Origin: Sphingomonadales bacterium
Lineage (GTDB): Bacteria > Pseudomonadota > Alphaproteobacteria > Sphingomonadales > Sphingomonadaceae
Reading direction: 5' to 3'
Length of the DNA stretch: 64,000 nt
Assembly (NCBI GenBank): GCA_009995225.1
Contig: JAACPW010000006.1
Location: 93,683-157,682 of the forward strand
The notes beneath the pieces are model-generated. The model worked only from the letters and a program-made list of their open reading frames with translations, did no database searches and was not told the DNA's origin. Positions 39,208 through 51,011 of the stretch are shown piece by piece. Each line of letters starts with the position of its first letter. Within the stretch, counting starts at the first letter, position 1. Made by a program: the position numbers and the translations under genes.

Positions 39208-40191
39208 ATGAATAGGGGCAGGATCATCGCAGGGGCCTTGGCCGCTTTGCTGGCGGGTCCGGCTCTGTCGCAATCCGCCGCTCCCAATCCCTTCCAGCCC
39301 CCACCACACACGCTCCCTTATCCTGACCTCGGTAGCGGGAAGAGCCGGGCGGAACGGCGCAAGTCCTACGAACTTGGCCCCGAGCATCAACGCGGGTTCA
39401 ACGCTGCCCACATCCGCGAGCAGCAGCGCCGGCTCGATACCGCGCTGGACGCGCTGATGCCGCAGACGCCCGGCATCCCCGAAGCCTATGTCTTGACCAT
39501 CGCGCTCGACAGCGATCCGGTTTTCGCACGCGAAGCGCGTGAGGCCGCGCGGGTGCTGCGCGCGCGCTACGGCGCCGAAGGCCGAACCCTTACGCTGGCC
39601 GGGCCAGATGGCACCCGCGACGATGCGCCGCATGGGTCCATCACCGCTCTGCTGTTGGCGATCAGTCATGTCGGCTCGCTCATGAAGGGCGCTGAGGATG
39701 TGCTGGTGCTCTACACCACCAGCCACGGGGCCGATATCGGGCTGGCCTATCTTTATGGTGACACAAGCTATGGCGTGCTGTCGCCTGCGCGGCTCAAGGC
39801 GGCGCTGGAGGAGGCGGGGATTCAGCGCCGGGTGCTGATCCTTTCTGCCTGTTATTCGGGTGTGTTCGTGCCGGTGCTGGCCACGCCCGACACGGCGATC
39901 CTCACGGCGGCGGCCAGCACGCGCACATCCTTTGGCTGCGTGGCGGAGAATGACTGGACCTTCTTTGGCGACGCGCTGATCAACCGCGCCCTGCGTCAGC
40001 CGGTCGCATTGGACGAAGCCGCGCGAATGGCGGGACGATCGGTCGCCGAGTGGGAGGCCAATGCGCGCTACCTTGCCTCGCTGCCGCAGGTGAGTATCGG
40101 CGCCAGCGCAAAGACGTGGCTGCCGCGGCTCGAAGCTGACATGCCGCGTCAGGCCAGCGTGCCGGTGGGTCGGCCTGCCTTTGCTGAATAA
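39208..40191 (+). CDS. Exported peptidase C13-family (legumain/caspase-like) protein
   Basis: A 327-residue secreted protein with a signal peptide (MNRGRIIAGALAALLAGPAL). The caspase-fold catalytic dyad is visible: His in VLVLYTTSHGADIG (about residue 181) and Cys in VLILSACYSGVF (about 218). Other family segments are REAARVLRARYG, ITALLLAISHVG and LTAAASTRTSFGCV. Bacterial C13 proteins are poorly understood; specificity may be for Asn or Asp. The start is chosen at ATG 39208 for the signal peptide; a TTG at 39187 is possible. It follows the sdhA terminator. Confidence 0.85.
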   Translation: MNRGRIIAGALAALLAGPALSQSAAPNPFQPPPHTLPYPDLGSGKSRAERRKSYELGPEHQRGFNAAHIREQQRRLDTALDALMPQTPGIPEAYVLTIALDSDPVFAREAREAARVLRARYGAEGRTLTLAGPDGTRDDAPHGSITALLLAISHVGSLMKGAEDVLVLYTTSHGADIGLAYLYGDTSYGVLSPARLKAALEEAGIQRRVLILSACYSGVFVPVLATPDTAILTAAASTRTSFGCVAENDWTFFGDALINRALRQPVALDEAARMAGRSVAEWEANARYLASLPQVSIGASAKTWLPRLEADMPRQASVPVGRPAFAE

Positions 40192-40286
40192 GCGCGGCAG
40201 CGCGAATAATTCTGCGTTCGTCGGCGTTGGCTGACGCCTTGCCGATATAATGCTGATGGGCCTTCCCGTTCAGCTGCGCGAAAGAT

Positions 40287-40319
40287 TTACACTTGTAATC
40301 ATATCGACTACAGGCGTAA
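40287..40319. promoter_or_regulatory. Double BlaI/MecI-type operator before blaI
   Basis: TTACACTTGTAA (40287-40298) is a perfect 5-bp inverted repeat around CT and matches the TACA/TGTA core of BlaI/MecI operators. A second, weaker copy, CTACAGGCGTAA, lies at 40308-40319, exactly 21 bases (two helical turns) downstream. TTTACA at 40286 and TACAGG at 40309 could serve as -35 and -10 with a 17-base spacer, so repressor binding would block the promoter. Inference from motif and position. Confidence 0.6.
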
Positions 40320-40342
40320 TCAACGAATAAGGGAGATGTCCC

Positions 40343-40744
40343 GTGACCCCGTCCGACAACCGGCCCACCGATCATTCCGGTGAGCGCATTACCGAAGCTG
40401 AGCACGCGGTGATGGAAGTTTTGTGGGATCGCCCACGGCGTACGGCTGCCGAGGTGTGCGAGGAAATCTGCGGGCTGCGCGAATGGAGCCTTGCGACAGT
40501 CAAGACCCTGCTTTCCCGTTTGGTCCAAAAGGGCGTGCTGGCCGCCGAACCCGAGGGCCGCCGGTTCCTCTACACGCCGACCATCGCCCGCAGCGCATAT
40601 GTCGGCGGCGAATCGCGGCGCTTGGTGGACCGCCTGTTTGGCGGCAGCGCGGCTTCGCTGGTGGCCCATCTGGCCGAAAGCGAAGCCTTGAGCGTGGACG
40701 ACTTGGCCAAGATCGAGGCACTGCTGAAGGAATTGCGGCCATGA
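40343..40744 (+). CDS. blaI: BlaI/MecI/CopY-family transcriptional repressor
   Basis: A 133-residue winged-helix repressor. The N-terminal DNA-binding domain contains ITEAEHAVMEVLWDRPRRTA, then the recognition helix in WSLATVKTLLSRLVQKGVLA and the wing GRRFLYTP; the C-terminal helices (VDDLAKIEALLKEL) dimerise. The expected role is repression of its own operon through the double operator just upstream. Its stop overlaps the BlaR1-like gene by ATGA. No beta-lactamase or copper gene is adjacent, so the inducing signal is unknown. Confidence 0.9.
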   Translation: MTPSDNRPTDHSGERITEAEHAVMEVLWDRPRRTAAEVCEEICGLREWSLATVKTLLSRLVQKGVLAAEPEGRRFLYTPTIARSAYVGGESRRLVDRLFGGSAASLVAHLAESEALSVDDLAKIEALLKELRP

Positions 40745-42394
40745 CCGGGATGCTGCTGCACACGCTGGTCTGGACCGGCGTTCTGATCGCCATTGTGCTG
40801 GTGCTGCGCCGGCCCGTCACCCGGCATTTCGGTCCGGAGGCAGCCTATGCCCTGTGGGTGCTTCCGGCCGCACGGCTGCTGTTGCCGCCGGTGAATGTGC
40901 CGGCCTGGATGAAGCCTGTGCAACCGGCGCCTGTCGACGCCCTGAGAACGCCGCCGCCGCTTGATCAGGCGATCTGGTTGGCCGCCGCGCAGTCCTCCGA
41001 CGGCGCGATACCCGCGCCGATTACCGTGCCGCTTGATCCTGACCCGCCTGCCGGGTTCGATCTGTTCGCAATCCTCGCCAATTGGCCAATCGGCGACGCT
41101 TTGCTTACCATCTGGTTTGTCGGAGCCGCAGCGTCGCTCGGCCTGCGGTTTGCCGCCTACTTCAGCCTGCGCAATGCCCTGCTGGCGAATGGGCGCGAGG
41201 TGGGCCGCGCGCCTGCGCTGCTGGGTAAGGTGCGGCTTGTGGAGACGCCTGCCACCACCGCGCCGCTGGCGATGGGTGTGCTGGACCCCGTCATCGCCTT
41301 GCCCCCCGGTTTCATGGCGCAGCACGACCGCGCGGCCCGCGATCTGGCGCTCGCGCATGAACTGACGCATCACCGGGGCGGCGACCTGCTCGTCAATGTC
41401 CTGGTCCAGCCGCTGTTCGCGCTGCACTGGTTCAATCCGCTGGGCCGCTATGGCTGGCTGGCGCTGCGCCGCGATCAGGAAGCCGCCTGCGATGCGCGCG
41501 TCATGGCCCGCCGGTCGGCACAGGAGCGCGCAGCCTATGCCGCGCTCATCGCCCCTTTTCGCCGCTGCGCCCGGCGCGGCCCACCACGCCGCCCTGACCG
41601 CGCCGATGGCGTGCCCGGTGCTGGGCGAGAAATCGATCATCCACCGGCTGAGGAGCCTTGCCATGTCTGATCTGTCCCCCCGTCGCCGTCTGGCTGGCCG
41701 TGCGCTCTTGGGTGCAGGCCTGCTGGCGCTGCCGTTGACCGCCTCGATCAGCTACGCGGCCGGAGAGATTGCGCCTGACGCGCCAGAGCTTCCCGCGCCG
41801 CCGGCGCCGCCCTCTGATCCGGCTGCCAAAATCGAAGTGCCCGAAACTCCCGAGGTGCCTGACATTGCCGCAGCGCCCCAGCCAGTCGAGCCAAAAGCTG
41901 CCACCGCAGGTGACAACGTGACCGAGCACGTCTGGCGTGATTCTGACGGAAACGAGAAAAGCGTCAGAATGGTGTTCCGCGCCGCACCAAAGGGTGAGGT
42001 TTTGTCCCTCGACCATCAGGCGGACAGAGAGGAAGTCGCCGCGACGCTGGCAGAAATGCTCGCCAGACACGACCTGTTGCGAGCCGAGCTCGACCAAAGG
42101 ACATTGCGCTGGCTCGCCGAAGCCGAAGCGGCCTACAAAGCCGGAACGCCTCATGTGATGGTGCTCAAGGGGTGCACCTCTGCCTTCCCGGCAAAGGCGC
42201 AGGCCTTCACGGGTGAGGATGGCAGGCAGACCATCATGATCTGTCAGCCGCGCATTCCTACGACAGCGCGCCTTGGCCTAGAACAGGCCCGCGCGGAAAT
42301 TGCCGCTGACAAGGACATTCCGGAAGAAACGCGCCAGCAACTGCTGGAAACGCTCGACCGTCAGATTGCGCGCCGGAAGGAGCGGGAGGGCTAA
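40741..42394 (+). CDS. BlaR1-like M56 metallopeptidase sensor, frame broken near 41556
   Basis: The N-terminal membrane part begins MTGMLLHTLVWTGVLIAIVL and carries the zinc motif LALAHELTHHRGGDLLVN (His-Glu-x-x-His), typical of BlaR1/MecR1 sensors. In the printed frame it diverges after AYAALIAP and ends in a basic tail at 41670. Removing one base from the CCCCTTTT run at 41552-41559 joins it to FAAAPGAAHHAALTAPMACP, LGEKSIIHRLRSLAMSDLSP and a final membrane helix (LLGAGLLALPLTASISYA). A proline-rich periplasmic region of about 200 residues follows, without penicillin-binding motifs. The second half could alternatively start at ATG 41663. Confidence 0.75.
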
Positions 42395-42418
42395 AGCCAC
42401 CCCCGCTCCTTTGCGAGA

Positions 42419-42925
42419 TTATTTGGCGCTGTTCCCGGTTACCTTGGGCCGCGCGGGATAAGCACAGCGTTTGCCGAGCCCCAGACCCTTCAGGTATGAT
42501 CGCCGGACCATCCCTGCCGTATAGGCGGCGCGAAGTGCGCGGTCGTTGCTGGCCGCGCCGGTCACTTCGCGCAGGATCCCGCGGAACGGCAGGATCGATC
42601 CGACCACGCTTTGACCGATCCGGCCTTCGCTGAAACGATCATTGCCGTCTTCGTTCGCAATATCATAATCTGCGCCTAGAACTGTATCCAGAGCAGCGAT
42701 ATCGTTGACGATTGCCTTGCAGTTTCCGCCGGCAGGGATCGCATAAGGGGCGCGGGCGGCGGTAATCAGCACTTCGGGAATATCGCGCCCGTCTATGTTG
42801 AGATCGCGCAAGGGGGTCTTGGCGACTTCGGTTGCGTCGGGTCCGGGCATCGACTGGGCATGGGCTGCGGCTGTGCCGGCGCAGGCCAGCATGAGCATCG
42901 CGGCAAGGGAAATGTTACGGACCAT
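42419..42925 (-). CDS. Hypothetical exported protein
   Basis: A 168-residue protein with a signal peptide (MVRNISLAAMLMLACAGTAAA), starting at 42925; a longer frame to 42958 overlaps the upstream gene's end and is less likely. Cys residues occur at GGNCKAIV and GKRCAYPA, and SVVGSILPFRGILREVTGA is a Gly-rich hydrophobic stretch. It resembles conserved sphingomonad hypotheticals but I cannot name a family. It follows the YpfJ-type protease gene by five bases, so probably co-transcribed. Confidence 0.65.
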   Translation of the reverse strand: MVRNISLAAMLMLACAGTAAAHAQSMPGPDATEVAKTPLRDLNIDGRDIPEVLITAARAPYAIPAGGNCKAIVNDIAALDTVLGADYDIANEDGNDRFSEGRIGQSVVGSILPFRGILREVTGAASNDRALRAAYTAGMVRRSYLKGLGLGKRCAYPARPKVTGNSAK

Positions 42926-42930
42926 TGAAT

Positions 42931-43806
42931 TCAGGCTCCTTGGAAAAATGTATCGCAAGCGGAATTGTCGTTAATCTCGAGTCCCAGCCTGAGCGCGGAC
43001 ATGCGCTGGCGGCTGGTGCCGTGCGTGAAGCTCTCGGGATTTATCCGCTGTCCAGCATTGCGCATTAACGTATCATCGCCAATCGCGCTGGCGGCCTGCA
43101 AACCTTCCTCCAGATCGCCCTGCTCAATAAGATCGCGGTTTTTGCCCGCCCACATTCCGGCATAGCAATCGGCCTGCAATTCCATCGCGACCTGCAAGCT
43201 GTTGGCGGCTGACGGGTTTTGCGATTGCGCGCGGCGGACCTGATTGGCAAGCCCGGTGATGTTCTGGATGTGATGGCCATATTCATGCGCGATCACATAA
43301 AGCCGCGCAAAATCGCCGCCGGTACCGGACATTCGGGCCAGTTGGTCGTAAAACGCGGTATCGATGTAGATCCCCTTGTCAGCGGGGCAATAAAACGGGC
43401 CGACCGCAGAACTGGCGCTGCCACATCCTTCGGTGCGCACGCTGGCGACAAACAGGTGCAGGACCGGTTGCTCGAACGGAATGCCTTCCTGCGCGAATGT
43501 GGCCTGCCACGTCGCATCGAGGTTCGTGAGCGCGTTGCATGCCTCGGTTGCATATTCGCTTTGCGTGCAAACCTCCTGTGCGCTCAATTCGCGCCCGCTA
43601 CCACCTTGGCCCGCAGGCGCGGACTGTTGCTGGATGCCCTCGACCATGCCGATGGTCTGCATCGGATCAAGGCCGAACACCACCGCGCCGATCAAAGCGA
43701 TCACCAGCGTCCCGCAACCCACGCCGCCAGCGCGTCCCATGCCGCCGCCGCTGCCATCGCTGCCCCGCACATTGATCTTCGACGTATCGAACGGGCCAAG
43801 CCGCAT
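42931..43806 (-). CDS. Neutral zinc metallopeptidase, YpfJ family
   Basis: A 291-residue single-span membrane metallopeptidase. The start at 43806 (MRLGPFDTSKINVRGSDG) has GGAG eight bases upstream and matches the YpfJ start; an ATG at 43824 is possible. A membrane helix lies at about 35-52 (LVIALIGAVVFGLD), then GCGSASSAVGPFYCPADKGI, the zinc motif YVIAHEYGHHIQ, the distal LQADCYAGMWAGKNR with its acidic residue, and SFTHGTSRQRM near the end. The physiological substrate is unknown. Divergent from bdhA. Confidence 0.9.
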   Translation of the reverse strand: MRLGPFDTSKINVRGSDGSGGGMGRAGGVGCGTLVIALIGAVVFGLDPMQTIGMVEGIQQQSAPAGQGGSGRELSAQEVCTQSEYATEACNALTNLDATWQATFAQEGIPFEQPVLHLFVASVRTEGCGSASSAVGPFYCPADKGIYIDTAFYDQLARMSGTGGDFARLYVIAHEYGHHIQNITGLANQVRRAQSQNPSAANSLQVAMELQADCYAGMWAGKNRDLIEQGDLEEGLQAASAIGDDTLMRNAGQRINPESFTHGTSRQRMSALRLGLEINDNSACDTFFQGA

Positions 43807-43909
43807 GGGTGTTTCTCCATTCATCGCGTTCCGACGCAAAGTGCTGGACACCCGCTTTGGGTGCGGCAAAAGCACCGCGAAGAGGCCGAACGTGCAGGAG
43901 ATGCGGCGA

Positions 43910-44658
43910 ATGCTCAAGAACAAGCGGGCGCTTGTCACCGGTTCCACGTCGGGCATCGGACTTGCGATTGCCCGGACATTGGCAGCCGAAGGTGTCGAGG
44001 TGATTCTGAACGGGCTGGGCGATCCCGATGACATCGCTGCGCTTTGCGAGGAAATTGGCGCAACGTTCAATGGTGCCAACCTGATGCAACCCGATGCGAT
44101 TGCCGCGATGATGGGCGACATCGGCCCGGTCGATATCCTTGTCAATAATGCCGGTATGCAGCATGTCGCCCCGGTGGAGGATTTCCCACCCGAAAAATGG
44201 GACGCGATCATCGCGCTCAATCTGACGGCGGCGTTCCACACCACTCGTCTTGCGGTGCCGGCGATGAAGGCGAAGGGATGGGGACGGATCATCAGCACCG
44301 CCAGCGCCCACTCGCTCGCCGCGTCTCCTTTCAAAAGCGCCTATGTCGCAGCCAAACACGGATTGGCGGGCTTTACCAAGACCATCGCGTTGGAACTGGC
44401 AACCTGCGGGGTGACCGCAAACTGCATCTCGCCCGGATATGTCTGGACGCCGTTGGTGGAGAATCAGATTCCTGACACGATGGCCGCGCGCGGCATGACG
44501 CGCGAGCAGGTTATGAACGACATCCTGCTCGCCAAGCAGCCAACCAAGAGCTTTGTCTTGCCCGAAGATGTGGCGGCGCTGGCTCTGTTCTTGTGCGGCG
44601 ATGCGGCGCGCAATATTACTGGCGCCAATTACACGCTCGACGGGGGCTGGACCGCCGA

Positions 44659-44662
<4 letters not shown>
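43910..44662 (+). CDS. bdhA: 3-hydroxybutyrate dehydrogenase
   Basis: A 250-residue NAD-dependent SDR that oxidises 3-hydroxybutyrate to acetoacetate. The cofactor motif is VTGSTSGIGLAIA at residues 8-20, NNAGMQ at about 83, the catalytic Ser in STASAHSLA and YVAAKHGLAG; NCISPGYVWTPLVENQIPD is diagnostic for 3-hydroxybutyrate dehydrogenases. The start at 43910 has GGAG nine bases upstream; ATG at 43901 directly abuts it. Functionally it extends the phaC/phaZ pathway found near 7-9 kb. Its stop overlaps the M28 peptidase start by ATGA. Confidence 0.87.
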
Positions 44663-47719
<3,057 letters not shown>

Positions 47720-47728
47720 GGTCGTAAT

Positions 47729-48907
47729 ATGACACCTGCCGCTAGAGTTGAGGCGGCAATCGAGCTGCTGGACGCGATCATCCCTGCCGCACGCAATAAA
47801 GGTGCGCCTGCCGACCGGATCATCGCCGAATATTTCCGCGCCCGCCGCTATGCCGGATCGAAGGATCGGCGTGCGGTGCGCGATCTTGTATATCAAGCGA
47901 TCCGGCTGTGCGGCCCGGTTCCCGGCACGGGGCGAGCCGCCATGCTAGCTGTCGCCGTGCAAGACGCCGCGGTGGCGGCCTGTTTCGATGGCTCTGCGCA
48001 CGGTCCCGCCCCCCGCGGCGAGGGCGAGGAACCTGCCAAGACCGGGCTAGCGCCCAAATGGCTTGCTGCCGCTTTGCGTTCCTCGGGTTTGGGCGGGCCG
48101 GAGATCGCTGCGTTAATTGATCGGGCACCGCTCGATATCAGGGTCAACGCGTTGAAGGCTGACCGGGCGACCATCACGCTGCCAGAGGCGGGCGAGCCTT
48201 TGGCCGCTGCGCAGGCTTTGCGCTATCCCTCGGGGACGCAAGTTGAACAGTGGGATGCCTACACGCAGGGACTGATCGAAGTACAGGATCTGGGCAGCCA
48301 GCTTCTCATCGATGCGCTGCCCATTGCGCCTGGCGATACCGTCATCGATCTGTGCGCTGGCGGCGGTGGCAAAACGCTGGCGCTGGCCGCGCGACTCGGC
48401 AACGCGGCAAGCATTATCGCGGCCGATACCGACAAGCGGCGGTTGGGCAATCTTGCTCCGCGTGCCGCGCGAGCCGGCGCCGCGATCGACCATACCCTGC
48501 TTCTCGACCCTGGCAACGAAATGCGCGCTCTAAATCACTGGGTGCGCAAGGCCGATCACGTGCTGGTCGATGCGCCATGTTCCGGCAGCGGCACGTGGCG
48601 CCGCAGCCCCGAAGCGCGGTGGCGGCTCGATCCGGCAGAACTGGCGCGGTTGAACAAGTTGCAGGACCATGTGCTGGATCTCGGCGCGCATCTGGTGCGA
48701 CCGGGTGGGACGATGGCGTTTGTCACCTGTTCGCTGCTCGATGCCGAGGGGAGCGCCCGGATCACCGCATTTATGGAACGCCATCGCGGCTGGCAGATCG
48801 AACCACTCGCGATTCCACTGGGCCGCGCGCATGGGGCAGGCCATCGCCTCGATCCGCATCATGACGGCACGGACGGTTTTTTCATCGCCTGCTTGCGTTC
48901 ACCATGA
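47729..48907 (+). CDS. rsmB: 16S rRNA m5C methyltransferase, RsmB/NOP family
   Basis: A 392-residue RNA (cytosine-5) methyltransferase. An N-terminal NusB-like helical domain (IIPAARNKGAPADRIIAEYF) precedes the catalytic domain with SAM motif DLCAGGGGKTLALAARLG (about residues 207-224), DTDKRRLGNLAPRA, the general cysteine in VDAPCSGSGTWRRSPE and the second Cys in FVTCSLLDAEG. RsmB modifies C967 of 16S rRNA in E. coli; whether the target is identical here is inferred. It sits directly after guaB. Confidence 0.88.
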   Translation: MTPAARVEAAIELLDAIIPAARNKGAPADRIIAEYFRARRYAGSKDRRAVRDLVYQAIRLCGPVPGTGRAAMLAVAVQDAAVAACFDGSAHGPAPRGEGEEPAKTGLAPKWLAAALRSSGLGGPEIAALIDRAPLDIRVNALKADRATITLPEAGEPLAAAQALRYPSGTQVEQWDAYTQGLIEVQDLGSQLLIDALPIAPGDTVIDLCAGGGGKTLALAARLGNAASIIAADTDKRRLGNLAPRAARAGAAIDHTLLLDPGNEMRALNHWVRKADHVLVDAPCSGSGTWRRSPEARWRLDPAELARLNKLQDHVLDLGAHLVRPGGTMAFVTCSLLDAEGSARITAFMERHRGWQIEPLAIPLGRAHGAGHRLDPHHDGTDGFFIACLRSP

Positions 48908-48969
48908 TAGCTTCGCATGGTATGACCACGCTTTCCGGTTCCCGGTCCCATGCACTGAAGGAGCTTTTG

Positions 48970-49470
48970 ATGCGTTTTGCGCCTGCTGCTGCCGCCTTGT
49001 CACTGTGTCTTGCCATCACGGCAAGCATTACCAGTGCAGGCGAGGTTGGGATGCCCGATCCTCTTGCGGCAGCGCTCATCGCGCAAGGTCAAGCGTCGCT
49101 CGCTGCGGGCGAGCCTTTGGAGGCGACCGATGCCTTGGAAGCGGCGTTAGCCGTCGATCCTGGCTACACGCCGATCCTGGTCAATCTGGCCGAGGCCGCC
49201 CAGCAACAGGGCCTTCAGGGCAAGGCCATCCGTTACTACCGTGAGGCGCTCGAGCGTGATCCGGGCAACTTCGCCGCGATTTCGGGCGAAGGCACCGCGC
49301 TGGTTGAAAAAGGCGCGGTTGAAAAGGCCAAGCTCAACCTCGCCAAGCTGCAATCGCTGTGCGGTGAAGGCTGCCCTGAAACGCTGGCGCTGCAAAGCAG
49401 CATCACACGCGGCCCTTCGCCGCGTCTCGCGATCGAAAGCAACACCGACAGCGCGCCTGCCAGCAACTGA
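48970..49470 (+). CDS. Exported tetratricopeptide-repeat protein
   Basis: A 166-residue protein with a signal peptide (MRFAPAAAALSLCLAITASI) and two to three TPR motifs (ASLAAGEPLEATDALEAALAVDPGYTPIL; AQQQGLQGKAIRYYREALERDPGNF; then a degenerate repeat with LQSLCGEGCPETLAL). The start at 48970 has GGAG seven bases upstream; the frame could start at 48904 inside rsmB but with a non-signal extension. A role in protein-protein scaffolding in the periplasm is likely; the partner is unknown. Confidence 0.78.
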   Translation: MRFAPAAAALSLCLAITASITSAGEVGMPDPLAAALIAQGQASLAAGEPLEATDALEAALAVDPGYTPILVNLAEAAQQQGLQGKAIRYYREALERDPGNFAAISGEGTALVEKGAVEKAKLNLAKLQSLCGEGCPETLALQSSITRGPSPRLAIESNTDSAPASN

Positions 49471-49475
49471 TCTCG

Positions 49476-49955
49476 TCAGATCAGGTCGCGGAACTCGGCG
49501 AGAACGGTTTCATACACATCCCGTTTGAAGGGCACGATCACATCGGGCAGCAGTCCGGGTGCGATCCATCGCCATTCGTTGAATTCGGCCGGGTGGTGCG
49601 CTTCAAGATTTATGTCCGCATCGGTGCCGAGAAAGCGACCGAGGAACCAATGCTGTTCCTGCCCGCGATACTTGCCCTTCCAGACCTTGCCGAGCAGCTC
49701 GTCAGGCAGGTCATAGGCGATGGTGCGTGAGGTCGGGGCGATCACCTCGACCAGATGCGCGCCGATGCCGGTTTCCTCCTCCAGTTCGCGCAGCGCGGCT
49801 TCGCGCACGTCCTCGCCCTTGTCGATTCCGCCTTGCGGCATCTGCCAGAATCCGTGAGCCGACGGGTCGATGCGCTGGCCGACGAACACGAGGCCGTCGC
49901 CGTTGACCAGCATGAAGCCCGCGCAGGGGCGATAGGGCAGGCCTTCGCGGTTCAT
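49476..49955 (-). CDS. rppH: Nudix hydrolase, RNA pyrophosphohydrolase RppH-like
   Basis: A 159-residue Nudix enzyme that removes pyrophosphate from the 5' end of RNA, triggering decay. The Nudix box [20 protein letters not shown], then GIG, is intact. The start ([16 protein letters not shown]) and the C-terminal [12 protein letters not shown] fit RppH, as do GFWQMPQGG and [14 protein letters not shown]. Start chosen at 49955, which overlaps the stop of the preceding hydrolase gene by ATGA; a longer frame to 50081 is non-conserved. Confidence 0.9.
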   Translation of the reverse strand: MNREGLPYRPCAGFMLVNGDGLVFVGQRIDPSAHGFWQMPQGGIDKGEDVREAALRELEEETGIGAHLVEVIAPTSRTIAYDLPDELLGKVWKGKYRGQEQHWFLGRFLGTDADINLEAHHPAEFNEWRWIAPGLLPDVIVPFKRDVYETVLAEFRDLI

Positions 49956-50902
49956 GCCAGGTTTGCCAGCATGAACTTCATCGCCGCGACGATGCGTTCC
50001 AGATCCCCCTGCGTGCTCGGCACGGCACCCCGCAGATTGGTAAAGGAATGCGTCACTCCGCGCATTTCGAGGAACACGCAATCGCGCCCCGCATCCACCA
50101 GTGCGCGGGCATAGGCGCGGCCCGAATCGCGGATCGGATCGAGGCTGGCGGTGACAACGATCGTGGGCGGGGCGTTACCGTGATCGCTGAGGATCGGGAA
50201 GCCGCGCGGATCTGCGCGGTCGGCACCGTAAGCTGCATCGAAAAAGCCCATCGTGTCGGCGGTCAGCAGGAAGCCTTCGGAGAACGCCGCCATGCTGGCC
50301 GAGCCATTGGCGTCGGCGACCAGCGGGAAGATCGGCACTTGCAGAACCACGGGGACAGCGGCGGGGTTGGCGCCAAGCAACTGGCTGACGACGACCGCGG
50401 CATTGCCGCCCGCACTATCGCCGATGGTGATGATGCCGCTCGCGTCGCGGCCGAGGTCGGCGGGACTGCCCGCCACCCAGCGCGTCGCCGCCTCGCAATC
50501 GAGGATCGCGGCAGGGAAGGGCGCTTCGGGCGCGCGGGCATAATGCACCGCAACCACCGGCAGGTCGATCAGCGCGGCGATTTCGGTGCACAGCGCGTGG
50601 TGTGTGTCGAGGTCGCCGATCACGAAGCCGCCGCCATGGAAGAACATCACAACGGGGGAGGCGTCTTCGCGGTTTTTGCGCGCGTCATACAGGCGCAGCG
50701 GAATGTCGCCATTCGGGCCGTGGCAGGAAAGGTCGCGGATCACGGGCAGGGTGCGGGCCGGACGGTCCGCGATATTGTGCATCGCCTGATAGGATGCGCG
50801 CGCTTCTTCCAGCGTCATGTCGGCCAGCTTTGGTCCGTTCACCGCCGCCATCATGTCGAGGAAGCCCTTCATGTCGGGGCGGATATAAGGCGTATTGGTC
50901 AT
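49952..50902 (-). CDS. Alpha/beta hydrolase, hormone-sensitive-lipase family
   Basis: A 316-residue esterase of the HSL family. The oxyanion motif is [13 protein letters not shown] (about residues 85-97), the nucleophile elbow [12 protein letters not shown], the acid in [13 protein letters not shown] and the histidine near [10 protein letters not shown]. The start at 50902 ([12 protein letters not shown]) follows GGGAGAGACACGCC. It is upstream of and coupled to rppH. Broad short-chain ester activity is typical for the family; the natural substrate is unknown. Confidence 0.88.
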   Translation of the reverse strand: MTNTPYIRPDMKGFLDMMAAVNGPKLADMTLEEARASYQAMHNIADRPARTLPVIRDLSCHGPNGDIPLRLYDARKNREDASPVVMFFHGGGFVIGDLDTHHALCTEIAALIDLPVVAVHYARAPEAPFPAAILDCEAATRWVAGSPADLGRDASGIITIGDSAGGNAAVVVSQLLGANPAAVPVVLQVPIFPLVADANGSASMAAFSEGFLLTADTMGFFDAAYGADRADPRGFPILSDHGNAPPTIVVTASLDPIRDSGRAYARALVDAGRDCVFLEMRGVTHSFTNLRGAVPSTQGDLERIVAAMKFMLANLA

Positions 50903-51011
50903 GGCGTGTCTCTCCCGGAACTGTTTTGTGATGCGATAGGCGAGCGCGGGGGCAAGTGCCAAGCGCATTTGCACTCGCTTGCGCGTGCGCGGCGCGCTAG
51001 CCAGCGTTCCC

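Noticed and set aside
37105..39726. Very long open frame on the minus strand across sdhA (873 codons)
   Set aside because: It is antisense to a complete, well-conserved sdhA and sdhD tail. GC-rich codons on one strand produce long open antisense frames; the product has no family resemblance.
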